This document shows, piece by piece, positions 1-9,115 of a DNA stretch of 64,000 bases. The position numbers and the translations under genes were made by a program. The notes beneath the pieces were generated by a model, which was given only the letters and a program-made list of their open reading frames with translations, was not told the origin of the DNA and made no database searches. The DNA comes from QYQD01 sp040755415 (GTDB taxonomy: Bacteria > Desulfobacterota > QYQD01): contig JBFMAZ010000098.1 of NCBI GenBank assembly GCA_040755415.1, positions 1 to 64,000 on the forward strand, read 5' to 3'. Each line of letters opens with the position of its first letter. Position 1 is the stretch's first letter.

Positions 1-23
1 CCGGTATTCCGGTAACAAAAACC

Positions 24-90
24 GTCATTCCTGCGAAAGCAGGAATCCAGAAAGACAAAAAGACTAGATTCCGGGTCAGGCCCGGAATGG
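24..90. repeat. dispersed inverted-repeat unit
   Basis: Two small dyads lie side by side: cattcctgcgaaagcaggaat near 25-46 and attccgggtcaggcccggaat near 68-88. The same kind of unit recurs at 18917-18989, 45662-45770 and 56850-56910. It is non-coding and typical of dispersed palindromes between convergent or unrelated genes. Confidence 0.7.
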
Positions 91-115
91 CAATTAAAGT
101 AACGGAACTTATAGC

Positions 116-153
116 GCACTACACTAGCTCTTTTAAAACAGCTAACGTGTTAC
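116..153. repeat. partial MITE end
   Basis: The segment ending ttttaaaacagctaacgtgttac matches the right terminus of the complete MITE at 23323-23546. No partner left end with a matching 8-bp duplication is visible, so this is a truncated copy. It abuts the partial 276-bp repeat that starts at 154. Confidence 0.6.
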
Positions 154-312
154 AAATGTCCAAATTTCTAATGTTCCAAACGACAGCATCTCTGATCATT
201 TTGGATTTGAATTTTGGTAATTCGATATTGTTTCGAGATTCGTGCTTCGGATTTCGGATTTAAAATCATGCAGCACAACAACCATAGTGTGTTTACGGTC
301 AAGAGCTAACCC
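154..312 (-). repeat. partial inverted copy of the 276-bp dispersed repeat
   Basis: This stretch is a diverged reverse-complement copy of the element found complete at 16503-16778 and 54582-54857. It shares the runs gttccaaacgac, gatattgtttcgagattcg and gcttcggatttcggattt. It holds no gene. Confidence 0.7.
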
Positions 313-350
313 GTATGCAACTAGGCGATAGATTTTGGAAAAAGTACTCC

Positions 351-380
351 TTGACTTTGGAAGGAAAAATTTAATATAGT
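351..380 (+). promoter_or_regulatory. sigma70-type promoter of the WYL gene
   Basis: TTGACT at 351-356 and TATAGT at 375-380 are separated by 18 bases. The expected transcription start is close to 387, so a GTG start at 389 would be nearly leaderless, whereas the ATG at 404 has gaaagg upstream. Confidence 0.55.
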
Positions 381-403
381 GCCCTTATGTGAAAGGCCGC
401 TAT

Positions 404-1054
404 ATGCAATCTAACCGCTTAGTTAGACTGGTTGAAACGGTTCTTAAGATCAAGACCCAGCCGCACCAAACCCGTCAGCAATGTTTAGCCTCCCTTAGTA
501 TCGGCAAGTCGCAGTTCTATTATGATCTCCAGTCGTTAAGCGAACTGGGTCTGTCAATTAAGTATTCTAACCATGAAAAGGCATTTTTGATAAAAAAAGA
601 ACCCGCTTTTACCATCCCCGACCTTGCCCTGGGGGATACTGTGGCCCTTATGCTCTCGGTCCGGCAGCAGGTTCTAACGGCACGAAATGATTTTGCTCTT
701 GCTTACGGCGCTTACGCTGCGTTATGCCATATCATAGACGCACTCCCCTCAAAGACCCGAAAAGAATTGACAACTATGGTGGACAAACTGATTGTAAGGG
801 ACGGGTTCGGTTGTCATAAGGACATCCTGGATAAACTGCAGGAGTCGCTCCAGGATAGAAATCGTATTCTCATAGACTGCCAAAAAGAAAGCGAAAAGGT
901 ACTGCGCCGCTATACGGCCGATCCGGAACGGCTTTACTTCAAGCAGGGCAGTCTATTTCTGGATGCCTTTACCCCTGAAAGTAAAAAGACGGAGACTTTC
1001 CGTGTCCCGCTCATCAAACAAGTAATCAAAACCCCTTTCTTCATCCCGCGTTAA
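404..1054 (+). CDS. WYL/YafY-type transcriptional regulator, short
   Basis: Probable DNA-binding regulator. The first ~60 residues look like a DeoR/HTH_11-type winged helix (recognition segment around SIGKSQFYYDLQSL). The C-terminal part has a WYL-like stretch (ERLYFKQGSLFLDAF followed by FRVPLIKQV), a domain thought to sense ligands or nucleotides. At 216 residues it is clearly shorter than typical WYL regulators (about 300), so the C-terminal extension is absent or lost. I chose ATG 404 over the GTG at 389 because gaaagg lies 7 bases before it and the predicted promoter ends at 380. The SAM hydrolase follows 17 bases downstream in the same direction. The ligand and target genes cannot be read from the sequence. 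Confidence 0.75.
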   Translation: MQSNRLVRLVETVLKIKTQPHQTRQQCLASLSIGKSQFYYDLQSLSELGLSIKYSNHEKAFLIKKEPAFTIPDLALGDTVALMLSVRQQVLTARNDFALAYGAYAALCHIIDALPSKTRKELTTMVDKLIVRDGFGCHKDILDKLQESLQDRNRILIDCQKESEKVLRRYTADPERLYFKQGSLFLDAFTPESKKTETFRVPLIKQVIKTPFFIPR

Positions 1055-1071
1055 TAAACAGCCTGAAATCC

Positions 1072-1899
1072 ATGTGTGCAACCAGAGTCATTACGCTCCT
1101 TACCGACTTCGGCACCCGGGACATCTACGCCGGCGTCATGAAGGGGGTTATTCTCTCCATCTGCCCGGATGTCCGGCTCATCGACCTGACGCATGAAATC
1201 CCCCCACAGGATATAAGGGCCGCAGCATGGCAGGTCTCTGCTTCCTATAAATACTTCCCGAAAGGGAGCATACACGTGGCCGTAGTCGATCCAGGGGTGG
1301 GCACTTCCCGCCGGCCTATCCTGGTCGTCTGCGATGGCCACTTCTTTATCGGCCCGGATAACGGGCTCTTCAGCCTGCTCTACCAATCAGGAAGGCCTTT
1401 TGATGTATATGTATTAAGTCAGAAAAAATACTTTTTAGACAAAATCTCCGCTACCTTTCACGGTCGTGATATCTTTGCGCCGGTAGCCGGACATCTGGCC
1501 TGCGGCACGCCGCCTGAGGAACTGGGTGAACGCATTACAGACCCGGTCACCCTTGGCACCACAAAGCCTGAATTCGATGGAAGGACGCTCTACGGGAAAG
1601 TGGTCTGGACAGACCGCTTTGGAAACCTTATTACCAGCATCTCAGAAGAAGAATTTAAAAAGCACATCCAGGGAAAACCCTTTGTGATTAAGGCCGGCAG
1701 CATTTCCTTAAAATTCCTCCAGAAGACGTATGCCGGGGCGAGAGGGCATGGTATAATAGCCTTGTTCGGTAGTAGCGGCCTTCTGGAAATTGCCGAGGTA
1801 TCCGGTAGCGCGGCCAGGAGGCTGAAAATGGGCGCAGGGGCCGCGGTAACCGTAACCATAGAAAATAATCTTAAGGAGATAGAAGAAAATCGCTCTTGA
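1072..1899 (+). CDS. S-adenosyl-L-methionine hydrolase (adenosine-forming), DUF62/SAM_HAT family
   Basis: Member of the DUF62 family of SAM hydroxide adenosyltransferases, which hydrolyse SAM to adenosine and methionine; relatives are fluorinases and chlorinases. Visible hallmarks: N-terminal ITLLTDFGTRDIYAGVMKG, the VDPGVGT segment, and FIGPDNGLF. The C-terminal beta domain contains WTDRFGNLITSI. The length of 275 residues is normal for the family. There is no strong ribosome site before the ATG, so translation may be coupled to the preceding regulator gene. The MFS gene downstream seems to start inside or just behind the end of this gene (AAGGAG at 1873-1878). The physiological role of the family in bacteria is unclear. 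Confidence 0.9.
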   Translation: MCATRVITLLTDFGTRDIYAGVMKGVILSICPDVRLIDLTHEIPPQDIRAAAWQVSASYKYFPKGSIHVAVVDPGVGTSRRPILVVCDGHFFIGPDNGLFSLLYQSGRPFDVYVLSQKKYFLDKISATFHGRDIFAPVAGHLACGTPPEELGERITDPVTLGTTKPEFDGRTLYGKVVWTDRFGNLITSISEEEFKKHIQGKPFVIKAGSISLKFLQKTYAGARGHGIIALFGSSGLLEIAEVSGSAARRLKMGAGAAVTVTIENNLKEIEENRS

Positions 1900-3040
1900 T
1901 AAAAAAACCACCGGTGTCTTCTTTGCGGCCAACACCCTGTTTTATTTTTGTCACTGGATGGTTTTCGCATTTCTGCCCCTCCTCCTTAAAGAATACGGTC
2001 TGACCGATGGCCGTATCGGCATAATAATCGGTACATTCTCCATAGCCTCCATGCTGCTCATGCTCCCAATGGGGGTCTTCTCCGATTACTTTTCTCCCAA
2101 AAAGACCGTCATCGCCGGTACATGCGGCCTGAGCCTGTACTTCTTCTTCCTTCTCCTCTCCCGGAACTTTTATTGGCTTCTGCTCTCCGTCGCTATCGGC
2201 GGCGCCGGGGCCTCCGCCCTATTTATTGTACTTTCGTCTCTTTACCTCAAGGTCGTCACGCGCATTAATTTAAGCCGGCAAGTGGCCCTCTACCACGTGG
2301 GCGGTTACCTGGGATATGCCTTGGGACCCTTCACAGGAGGTTTGATTACTTCTCACTATCCACCGAAATTTTTAATTGCCACGGCCTGGGCATGCTCCCT
2401 GGCACTTATTGTGCTAGTCTTATTTCTCAGGGACTCTACCCAAATCAGATTTAGCTTCCAGGAATACGGGGCTGACCTGAAAAAACCGGGCAGCCTCCTC
2501 TTGATACTGGGAATATTTGTCCTGGCCACCCACTTTGGCGTAGAGCAAACGTCCTTTACGCTCCTAATGAAGGGGAAACTGGGGTTTGCGCCCAAAAATA
2601 TCGGCTATATGTTTGCCGGTATCGGTCTGTGGATGGCCTTTCTGGCCCCTTTCGCTGGCTACTTCATGGATCGTAGGCAAAGGATTATCCTTTTTCTCTT
2701 TGCCGGCCTTATAATGTCCGGTGCCTTCCAGTCCCTGACCGGGAATGCGTGGTCATTCGGTAGTCTCCTTGTAACCAGGATATTCCACACCACGGGTGAC
2801 GCTATAGCCATTTTAGGCATAGGGGTCCTGACGGCGCTCTACTTCCCGGAGGCGCGCCTGGGAGGAAATTCAGGGCTGCTCTATGTGGTGCGGACGGCCG
2901 CCATGTTTTCCGGGGCAGTGGTGGCCGGCCTTCTAAATACCAAATGGGGATACAGTTTTTCCTTTATGGCCAACGGCCTCTTCGTCCTGGCCTTTACAGC
3001 CATCCTGGCCATATCATTCAGACGGTTCTTTTCCTCTTAG
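1889..3040 (+). CDS. MFS transporter, start codon uncertain
   Basis: Major facilitator superfamily permease with about 12 hydrophobic segments and an MFS-like loop (FSDYFSPKKTVIAG) between TM2 and TM3. The substrate is not inferable. The first ATG is at 1958, but the reading frame stays open back to a TAG at 1880-1882, and the added residues (TGVFFAANTLFYFCHW, then M) supply the front half of TM1. No ATG, GTG or TTG exists in that extension. An AAGGAG at 1873-1878 sits 10 bases before an in-frame ATC at 1889, which I give as the tentative start, producing 383 residues, a normal MFS length. Starting at 1958 would cut TM1 in half. The gene overlaps the end of the SAM hydrolase gene, so the two are probably cotranscribed. 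Confidence 0.75.
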   Translation: MALDKKTTGVFFAANTLFYFCHWMVFAFLPLLLKEYGLTDGRIGIIIGTFSIASMLLMLPMGVFSDYFSPKKTVIAGTCGLSLYFFFLLLSRNFYWLLLSVAIGGAGASALFIVLSSLYLKVVTRINLSRQVALYHVGGYLGYALGPFTGGLITSHYPPKFLIATAWACSLALIVLVLFLRDSTQIRFSFQEYGADLKKPGSLLLILGIFVLATHFGVEQTSFTLLMKGKLGFAPKNIGYMFAGIGLWMAFLAPFAGYFMDRRQRIILFLFAGLIMSGAFQSLTGNAWSFGSLLVTRIFHTTGDAIAILGIGVLTALYFPEARLGGNSGLLYVVRTAAMFSGAVVAGLLNTKWGYSFSFMANGLFVLAFTAILAISFRRFFSS

Positions 3041-3096
3041 CCATCCAGTCCTATAAGGCCGCTATCAGGCAAGCCGAGGGAATGCAAAACCTCTTC

Positions 3097-4467
3097 TTAC
3101 CGGGTTAATGCCTTATGGCTTATCCGGCTGAAAAATGGTTCCTTTTGCTCCCCAAAGTCAGGAGTTCGCTCCTTATCATGGCATTCCAGGCAGATGGAAG
3201 CAGGGACGGTACGTCTCAACTGAGACGTTTCAGGATGGAGGGTATGTTTCCGGCCCGGACCGTGGCATACCTCGCACCCCACACCGGTCAGCCGGCCTGC
3301 AGTTTGACCCATCTGAAAGCCGGTAGGGTAACCAAAGCCCGTGGTATGACACGAAATACAATCAGGATAAAAATGCCTCCGGACCTTTTTTAAGGTATCG
3401 AAAGCCCGGGAATGCCTGGTGCCTTGCCAGGCCCGGTATTCAGTTGCATGGCAATTTCGGCAGCCTTCTGCCCCCACGTAACCATTATCCCTGTCCTGCT
3501 CTAACGCCTGGTCAGAAAACTTCCGCTTTGCCTCGGCCTGCGCTGCCCGATCCTTGACCGCTGCACCATAAGCCTGCGAGATAAATTGCTCTGTGGCCGG
3601 ATCAGGAGCGATATCCATGGAAAGGTAAATCCACTTAAAGTCATGCCTTAGAAGCCGTCCATTATGGTCCATCCACAAATCCAGTCTGGCCAGGTACTTC
3701 TGGCCGGGAGAGACCATGACGGCATGATTGACATTTTCCACAGGTATCTTGCCTCTGGCCGCCAGTATAACCTGGACGTCGCCAAATTCAGAGGCGAGGA
3801 TCCGGTTCTCTACTTCTGAAAGATCGCTTAAGACTATGATCAGATTCGCCTCCCTTTTTATAGCGGGCAGATATTTCTTGATACCGGCCAAAGGATCAGA
3901 TACTTCACGCCCTTCAGCCTGAATTTGGGGCTGGCTGAGCGGTGGCGCGGTCAGGGCCAGGATTCCCACCTTGACCGTGCCCAGTTTCTTGATGAGATAG
4001 GGTCCTCCCAGAAGCTCCTTAGCCTCACCCCTATGGACGTTGGCCGAAAGGAAAGGAGTCTTTAGGGTCTTAATCTGATTCTGGATAAAGTCGGTCCCGA
4101 AGTTAAAGGCGTCGTCGCCCAGGGCGATGGCGTGATAGCCCATCTTCTCCAGGGTCTTTAGATAAATCTCAGTCCTTAACAGATCTGTCTGGCTTGTACC
4201 ATGAAAAGCGCCGCTGCCCTCGATTAACAGGGCCTGAGGATTCTCCTTAAGAACGCCCTTGATTATTGTAACCCTTCTGGCCAGACCGCCAGCCCGGTTT
4301 TCCCCTCAGCCGCAGGGCTCCAATGCCCCCCGGGTCTGGCCAGTTAAAAGCAAGGTTATCCTTGCCCCCTCTTCTGAGTCAGATAATGACCAAGAGGGGA
4401 GGAACATCACAATGGATAGAAACAGAAAGGCTGAAAAAGCGGCCACTTTTTTCAATATCTTACCCAT
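3097..4467 (-). CDS. exported nucleotidase-like / tetraheme cytochrome c fusion, predicted selenoprotein
   Basis: With UGA at 4308-4306 read as selenocysteine, one frame of 456 residues runs from ATG 4467 to 3097. It has a signal peptide (FSAFLFLSIVMFLPSWSLS), then a 5'-nucleotidase/metallophosphatase-like domain (residues ~35-230: GALEPCG-U-GENRAGGLARR, ALGDDAFNFG, VKVGILALTAP), then a cytochrome c554-like domain with four CXXCH sites (CRNCH, CISCH, CEVCH, CLECH). In homologues as I recall them the motif is Pro-Cys-Gly-Cys; here the last Cys codon is UGA. A hairpin follows at the SECIS distance. The cytochrome domain resembles the small cytochrome at 25316-25753 (CHTTGFG followed by GF in both). 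It should be periplasmic and involved in electron transfer; the substrate is unknown. Without recoding only a 348-residue product lacking export signal and motif could be made. Confidence 0.8.
4277..4292 (-). promoter_or_regulatory. putative bacterial SECIS hairpin
   Basis: On the minus strand the 18 bases after UGA (4308-4306) are followed by GGUCUG. This loop is closed by a perfect 5-bp stem CUGGC/GCCAG (4292-4288 with 4281-4277). E. coli fdhF also has 18 bases between UGA and GGUC in its SECIS apical loop. The hairpin is inside the coding frame, as in other bacterial selenoprotein genes. Confidence 0.7.
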
Positions 4468-4601
4468 TTACGTGCCTACCCCGTGATATGATTGATCTTG
4501 CAGCCATGCATACCAAGCATTTTCCGGGTCAACGATGATCTCATAAAAGATCAAAACTCCCCTCCCCGTTTACTTGGGTAATTCCAGCAACTAAGATCGG
4601 C

Positions 4602-6394
4602 TTACTCTTCCTTCCACTCCTCGATGTTTGCCCCTAATTGTTGTAACGTCTCTTTAACCTTGGAATCCAGAGTCGTGCGGTCAAAGCCCTCTTTTGAACG
4701 AGCCTTAATTTCAACAACAATTTCCGGTTCAGAACCACTATCCTTTAAAGGACGGATAACCCCGCTTATTATACTTGATATCTTATCCCACGGAATCCGT
4801 GCCCTTAGCCTAAGTTCAGAAATACTTTTCCCGGGCGCAACAGGCCTCGCTTCTTCTTTCCCAAGCAGTGTGGCTGTTTCTCCTACCTCACCCGCCTTTC
4901 CGCCACCTTCCCCCTCTGAATAAACAGCCCCAGCCTCAGCTTGTGCCTTAAGCTCCCGTGCCCTCTCAGGCCTCAAAACTTCAACATCAGAAGACAAGGA
5001 ATAAACGGGTTCGTTAAAATATACTTTGCCGTCTATCTTCACGCCTAAAAGCCCGGCCTCCACACCACTCCTGACTGCGCTCAAGAGCACGTCCATGCTT
5101 TCAACAATAGGCATGCCCGGCGTTTTGAGAAAGACATCATAGATGGCGCGCATTTCCTTTACGTCCTCATCGCTCCTAAGGGTCCTGTCCAAGATATACT
5201 TCGGGGTAAGATGGGAGAGGACCCTTTCCTTATCCTTTAAAAAATCTCTTACACGGCCTGTTAAGGTCTGAGGGGCACCAACTGTAGGAATGCCAAGGTC
5301 ATCATAAAATACGGCTTCTGAACCCATAAAACCCGTCAAGGCAATATGCCGGTAAGCGGTTAATATCTCAAATGGCAGGATTTTTTCGCTGTCTTTTAGT
5401 TTTGCCTCCAACTCCTTGACGCTTTCCTTCGTAAGCTGACTGGTTATGTTTTTATCATTTTCGATTTCTTTGAGTGCAAGATATCTTTTTAAAGCCTTTT
5501 CTAATTGTCTAAATTGAGACGCATCTAAGGCGACTATAAAAAATGGTAACACTTTAGCTGCTTGAAAAAAGCTGGTCGTCCAGAAAACGGCGCCTAAAAA
5601 ATCCCCCTTAATCCCCCTTTTTCAAAGGGGGAAACGTCTCTCCTCCCTTTGGAAAAGGGAGGTTGGGAGGGATTTTAAAATACTTTTTCAAACAGCTAAA
5701 TTGATACAAAAAATGCATTTTTGTATACCCTGAAACCGATGCCTGCTCTTGCAAAAAGCTCGTTAATAAATCCTGTCGTATCACCGGAAGGATATACAAA
5801 GTCAGGAGATAGAATCGCAAGTTTGATATTTTTGTTGTCCGGAACATCTGCAGAGTTATTGGGCCAGAGATAGGGCTCGAATTCTTTGCCTGCCATCTTT
5901 TTCTGGATAAAATCTCTCAGGCAGCTTTCCATCTGGCTATCGGATACGCTTACCTCTCTGTCCACTATCACCCTGTTCAGGTTCGGCTGGTTCTTGAAGG
6001 AATAGAGATTGCCGGCGGAGTGGAAATACCAGAGTTCCTCCTCCAGCTTTTTTATCGCATCGCCCACAATAGTATGAGGCATATCCTCATTAAAATGCTT
6101 GACGACATGATAAAGGGAAAGCAGTGAATGAGTCTTGCCGCCGCCAAAGGGGGTCTGTATCTGGATAACCGGGTCTCCATCACCTTTCCCGGCTATCCTG
6201 GAAAGCACCCCTGAAAGCAGGGTCTCAATCCCTTTGGTTATATAGGTTTTTTGAAAAAATAGCCTTGCGTCCCTGTATTCATCGGGGCCTCTGCCTACGG
6301 CTACGTCCCCGAGGTCTGCGGCAAATACAGCCTCGCTCAGCTTTCCTTTAAGGATATCTTTATGTGGTTCCGCGACCTGCCACCAGGGCTTCAT
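4602..6394 (-). pseudogene. DUF499-family AAA ATPase remnant, internally deleted and split by a MITE
   Basis: The N-terminal part (6394 down to about 5708) has the DUF499 start (MKPWWQVAEPHKDI) and a Walker-A-like loop GGGKTHS. The C-terminal part (about 5552 to 4602) has DUF499-like sequence (FIVALDASQFRQLEKA). A MITE at 5546-5707 with 8-bp target duplication lies between; removing it restores the frame as RVYKNAFFIVALDASQF. Even then the product would be about 540 residues, against about 1000 for full DUF499 proteins, with a deletion soon after residue 125 (VVKHF joining DAIKKLEEELWYF). DUF499 ATPases usually occur with DUF1156 methylases and SNF2 helicases in defence-type cassettes, remnants of which lie upstream. 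No functional product is expected. Confidence 0.8.
5546..5707. mobile_element. MITE copy, 8-bp target duplication aaaaaatg
   Basis: Begins gtaacactttagctg and ends cagctaaattgatac, imperfect inverted termini. It is flanked by aaaaaatg at 5538-5545 and 5708-5715. The interior is made of G/C-run palindromes (tccccctttttcaaaggggg). It interrupts the DUF499 reading frame and carries no transposase. Confidence 0.85.
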
Positions 6395-6522
6395 CTGCTT
6401 ATCCTTTCTCGAAATTGCTCTTTTTTTGAAAGAAAAATGCGCAACAAAAAATTGTTTATATGCAATGGCTTATAAAGTCAATAAAACCTCTTAAAGCGCA
6501 TTAAGCGCAATTCAGCAGCCAT

Positions 6523-7008
6523 TTAACCCTCCGGGAAAAGCCTGTGGCTGGCTTTATAGTTTGCCCCTCTTCCCTTACCTTCCAACGTCAGATAGCCCTC
6601 TTCCATAATCCGCTTCAGTTCTCTATAAGCTTCATGCCTGCTCAGACCAAATTTTTCACGATACTCAGCGTTTGATATGGTCTTTCGCCTACTCAAAATG
6701 TCTCTTAAAATGGGAAACCTCTCTGTGAAAAGTTCTATGTCGATTCTTTCAGGCAGAACAACATAGTATTTGGCGCCTCTGCCACGCCCCTTATGAACTA
6801 CGAAACCCTTCTCTACCATTTCATGAATTTCACGGTAGGCCGTATCACGATCTACTTTGTTTATCTCCTGATACTCTTTATTGGTAAATCCCGCCGCCTT
6901 TGTTGCTATCAAAATCCTCTTTTGTTTATCTGACAAGGGAAGCCTTTGAATAACATCCACCCATTCAGAGGATCCCACATCAAATATTGGTGTATTCCAA
7001 AGGGTCAC
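6523..7008 (-). CDS. winged-helix C-terminal fragment (RecG/AlbA-type HTH), probable remnant
   Basis: A 161-residue frame with two tandem winged-helix units: residues ~24-75 (LSDKQKRILIATKAAGF, followed by NKVDRDTAYREI) and ~95-155 (ISNAEYREKFGLSRHEAYREL), each ending in a basic GRGRGA patch. Such pairs form the C-terminus of AlbA-domain/RecG-like regulators; the N-terminal domain is absent. Its start overlaps the last bases of the truncated DUF1156 gene, so the frame probably begins at a deletion junction. It may still be translated but is most simply one more piece of the decayed locus between 4.6 and 8.7 kb. Confidence 0.55.
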   Translation of the reverse strand: MTLWNTPIFDVGSSEWVDVIQRLPLSDKQKRILIATKAAGFTNKEYQEINKVDRDTAYREIHEMVEKGFVVHKGRGRGAKYYVVLPERIDIELFTERFPILRDILSRRKTISNAEYREKFGLSRHEAYRELKRIMEEGYLTLEGKGRGANYKASHRLFPEG

Positions 7009-7928
7009 TCTAAGGAGGCTATGCCTTCAGGTTTAAGTGTGCGCTCAATCTCCTTAAAAGCCTTAGCAAGCATGGCCTCAAAATCTTCTTTCCTTTTTAC
7101 TTTTATATCATCAAACTCATAGGCTTTCCCCTTAGGCATGCCCCTGAGAAGACAAAGACTATCAATAATTTCCTCTGTTTTGGGCGTTAATGGTGTTGCA
7201 AAGAGCTCGGGGTATAAGTCACCTATCGCCCTTTTCAGCCAAACATAGAAGAAATCTGATAAGTCAGAGTAAGGCACATTATCATAATACGGAGGGTCTG
7301 TGATGACCGCATCAAAGTAGTCGTCGGGATAAGGAAGAGATATAGCAGAGGCTTGTTTGACGGTTGCGGGAGGAGTATTAACTTGAATACAATGCCCTAT
7401 CACTTTAGCGTAATATTCCCAGCCTGTCTCTAGACTGCCCGATGAACCACTAAAAGGGTTAACTTCAGCATAATCCCAAAGCATTGGCAGGGCTTGTCTT
7501 GAATAAAGTTGTTTTATAGCCTCAGAAGTGTTTTCCCACCTCGCAAGCATATTTGTAAAAGCAGCGGTCATATCCACTCCCTTTGCCAGATAACTCACCA
7601 CCGCCCTCGCATACTCCTGTTCATACCCTTCCTCCAGCATCTTTTCATGCGCCTGCCGTACCTTCTCAACAAAGGTAATCAAGGTCAGCTTCTGGCGGAA
7701 GTTGAAAAGATCGCCCCACTTTGTCATCCCATATAGCACCACGGGAGTAAAATTATACAATACTCCACCGGGTGCATATTCCTTCCCATCGGGGGTAGAT
7801 ATTATTTCATCAGGCACAGGGTCGGTTCCCCATTTGTCAAATAGTTCTTTTCTCTTTTTCTCCAGATGCTTTTCTGCGTCTTTGAAAAATTCCAAATCCT
7901 TTTTTTCTGCAAGGCGGTAACTCTTGCC
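7005..7928 (-). pseudogene. DUF1156 adenine-specific DNA methyltransferase remnant
   Basis: The fragment retains the family's central region (GVDMTAAFTNMLARWENTSE; LPMLWDYAEVNPFSGSSGS) and the catalytic DPPY motif in TDPPYYDNVPYSDLSDFF. It lacks the N-terminal half: helicase-like codons join it near 7928 in another frame. It also lacks the C-terminus, ending abruptly after LKPEGIASLE where these proteins normally continue well beyond. DUF1156 proteins are N6-adenine methylases normally near 900 residues; only about 310 remain. The open frame itself begins at 7964 but its first dozen residues are not family-like. Confidence 0.8.
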
Positions 7929-8708
7929 CAAAGTATGGCTGGGTTTACAAGACGCATATTCCATTGGTTATCTTGATAAACAGAAAAAAGACGCCTTCCG
8001 GCAACAGTTCCGTTACCGTCCTTAATCTCGGCAATCAGAAAACATAAAAGACCATCCATTCTCCCTTCGGGATCGAGGAATGCGGCGCCGTTTTCTACAT
8101 CATCCGTAAGCCTCTTAAATATGGTCTCAATTACCGCTTCCATTAAGGGGTGCCCCATGCTTACAAACTCTGCCTGGCCTTTGAAGGCCTTTTCTTTATC
8201 AAAAGAGACCTTGGAATACTCACGGAGGACTTCCCCGAATTTAGTCTTAAACCAGTGAGGCTGGCTCCGGATTTCTAAGGGTACTGAAGGAATGCGCCAA
8301 AAACCATCCTGCCTTTCTTCTACTTTAAGGTTAAGTTCCTTGGCCGCCTTCTTAAAAAATTCCTCTACATATTCCGGGACAAGCCTGTTTTCCTTGGGGG
8401 TCTACCTGAGAGACGTTGACGGCGTATAACGGGTCAAACTGAAAGGCATTTCGGATACGCTGGGCCTCGGTAAAGAGAAAAAATCTATTGGCGTCACCTG
8501 TGAATTTTACCGATTGCTCTGTAATTACTGTAATCTTTCCTAAGTCTTCCCTAGTAAGGATTGGATTGTAATACGTAGGGGGATTTGAGGTAAGTCCTAC
8601 CGCCTCTATTTTTACCTGGTCGGCGCCAACGGCCTTGACGGAGATTACCCTGACCTTTTCTTTCCAGAATGGACCTTCAAGTATGAAACCGGGCTTAATT
8701 TCCATCAT
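7928..8708 (-). pseudogene. SNF2-type helicase remnant of a defence cassette
   Basis: The N-terminal piece (8708 to about 8397) reads MMEIKPGFILEGPFW...FQFDPLYAVNVSQVDP, the characteristic start of the SNF2 helicases found with DUF1156 methylases and in DISARM-like loci. It then jumps frame, without the ATPase core, into a C-terminal piece (VPEYVEEFFKKAAKELNL...GEVLREYSKVSFDK...SMGHPLMEAVIE...VNPAILW) that ends near 7928. About 260 of roughly 900 residues survive, with no Walker motifs. Deletion plus frameshift make a functional protein implausible. Confidence 0.75.
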
Positions 8709-9115
8709 AACCTTAGCTTATCTTTTAAGGGCTTAACAGAGGCCTATTCTACTTAACGAAAGCGCCTGACAGGGGCAAAGAGATTTCGCAAGAGAATATG
8801 AAAATGGACAGCCTTTGTCAATTCTAAAGAAAAGAGGCACCGATACCTGTTATCAACAGGGGGGGCGATGGCATCATTGACATAATCTCTGGATAGATAT
8901 ATGTTTTTGGTAATAACAATTCTTTTATAACCAGCTTTACGCCTGAAAACTCCTGAAAAGCCAGTTACAGAAAGAGTCAAAGCTGGTAGTAGAAAATTCC
9001 CTGGCTGTTTTAGAGGAGTTTGAGCAATTTGAAGACATCTGGGGGGTAATTACAAGAGCCAGCCAAAAGAAACTGGCTGAAAATATCCGGATAATACTTT
9101 CTTAAGGGGAAAACT
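8709..9115 (+). other. gap with a startless 3' ORF fragment
   Basis: No complete gene is visible. On the plus strand an open stretch ending at TAA 9103-9105 encodes about 50 residues (VVENSLAVLEEFEQFEDIWG then VITRASQKKLAENIR) but has no start codon behind the upstream in-frame TGA. It may be the tail of a lost gene. The sequence aagggg at 9104-9109 serves the following protease gene. Confidence 0.4.

Noticed and set aside
3115..3393. Plus-strand frames inside the cytochrome fusion gene
   Set aside because: They are antisense shadows of a gene with four heme motifs and show no family features.
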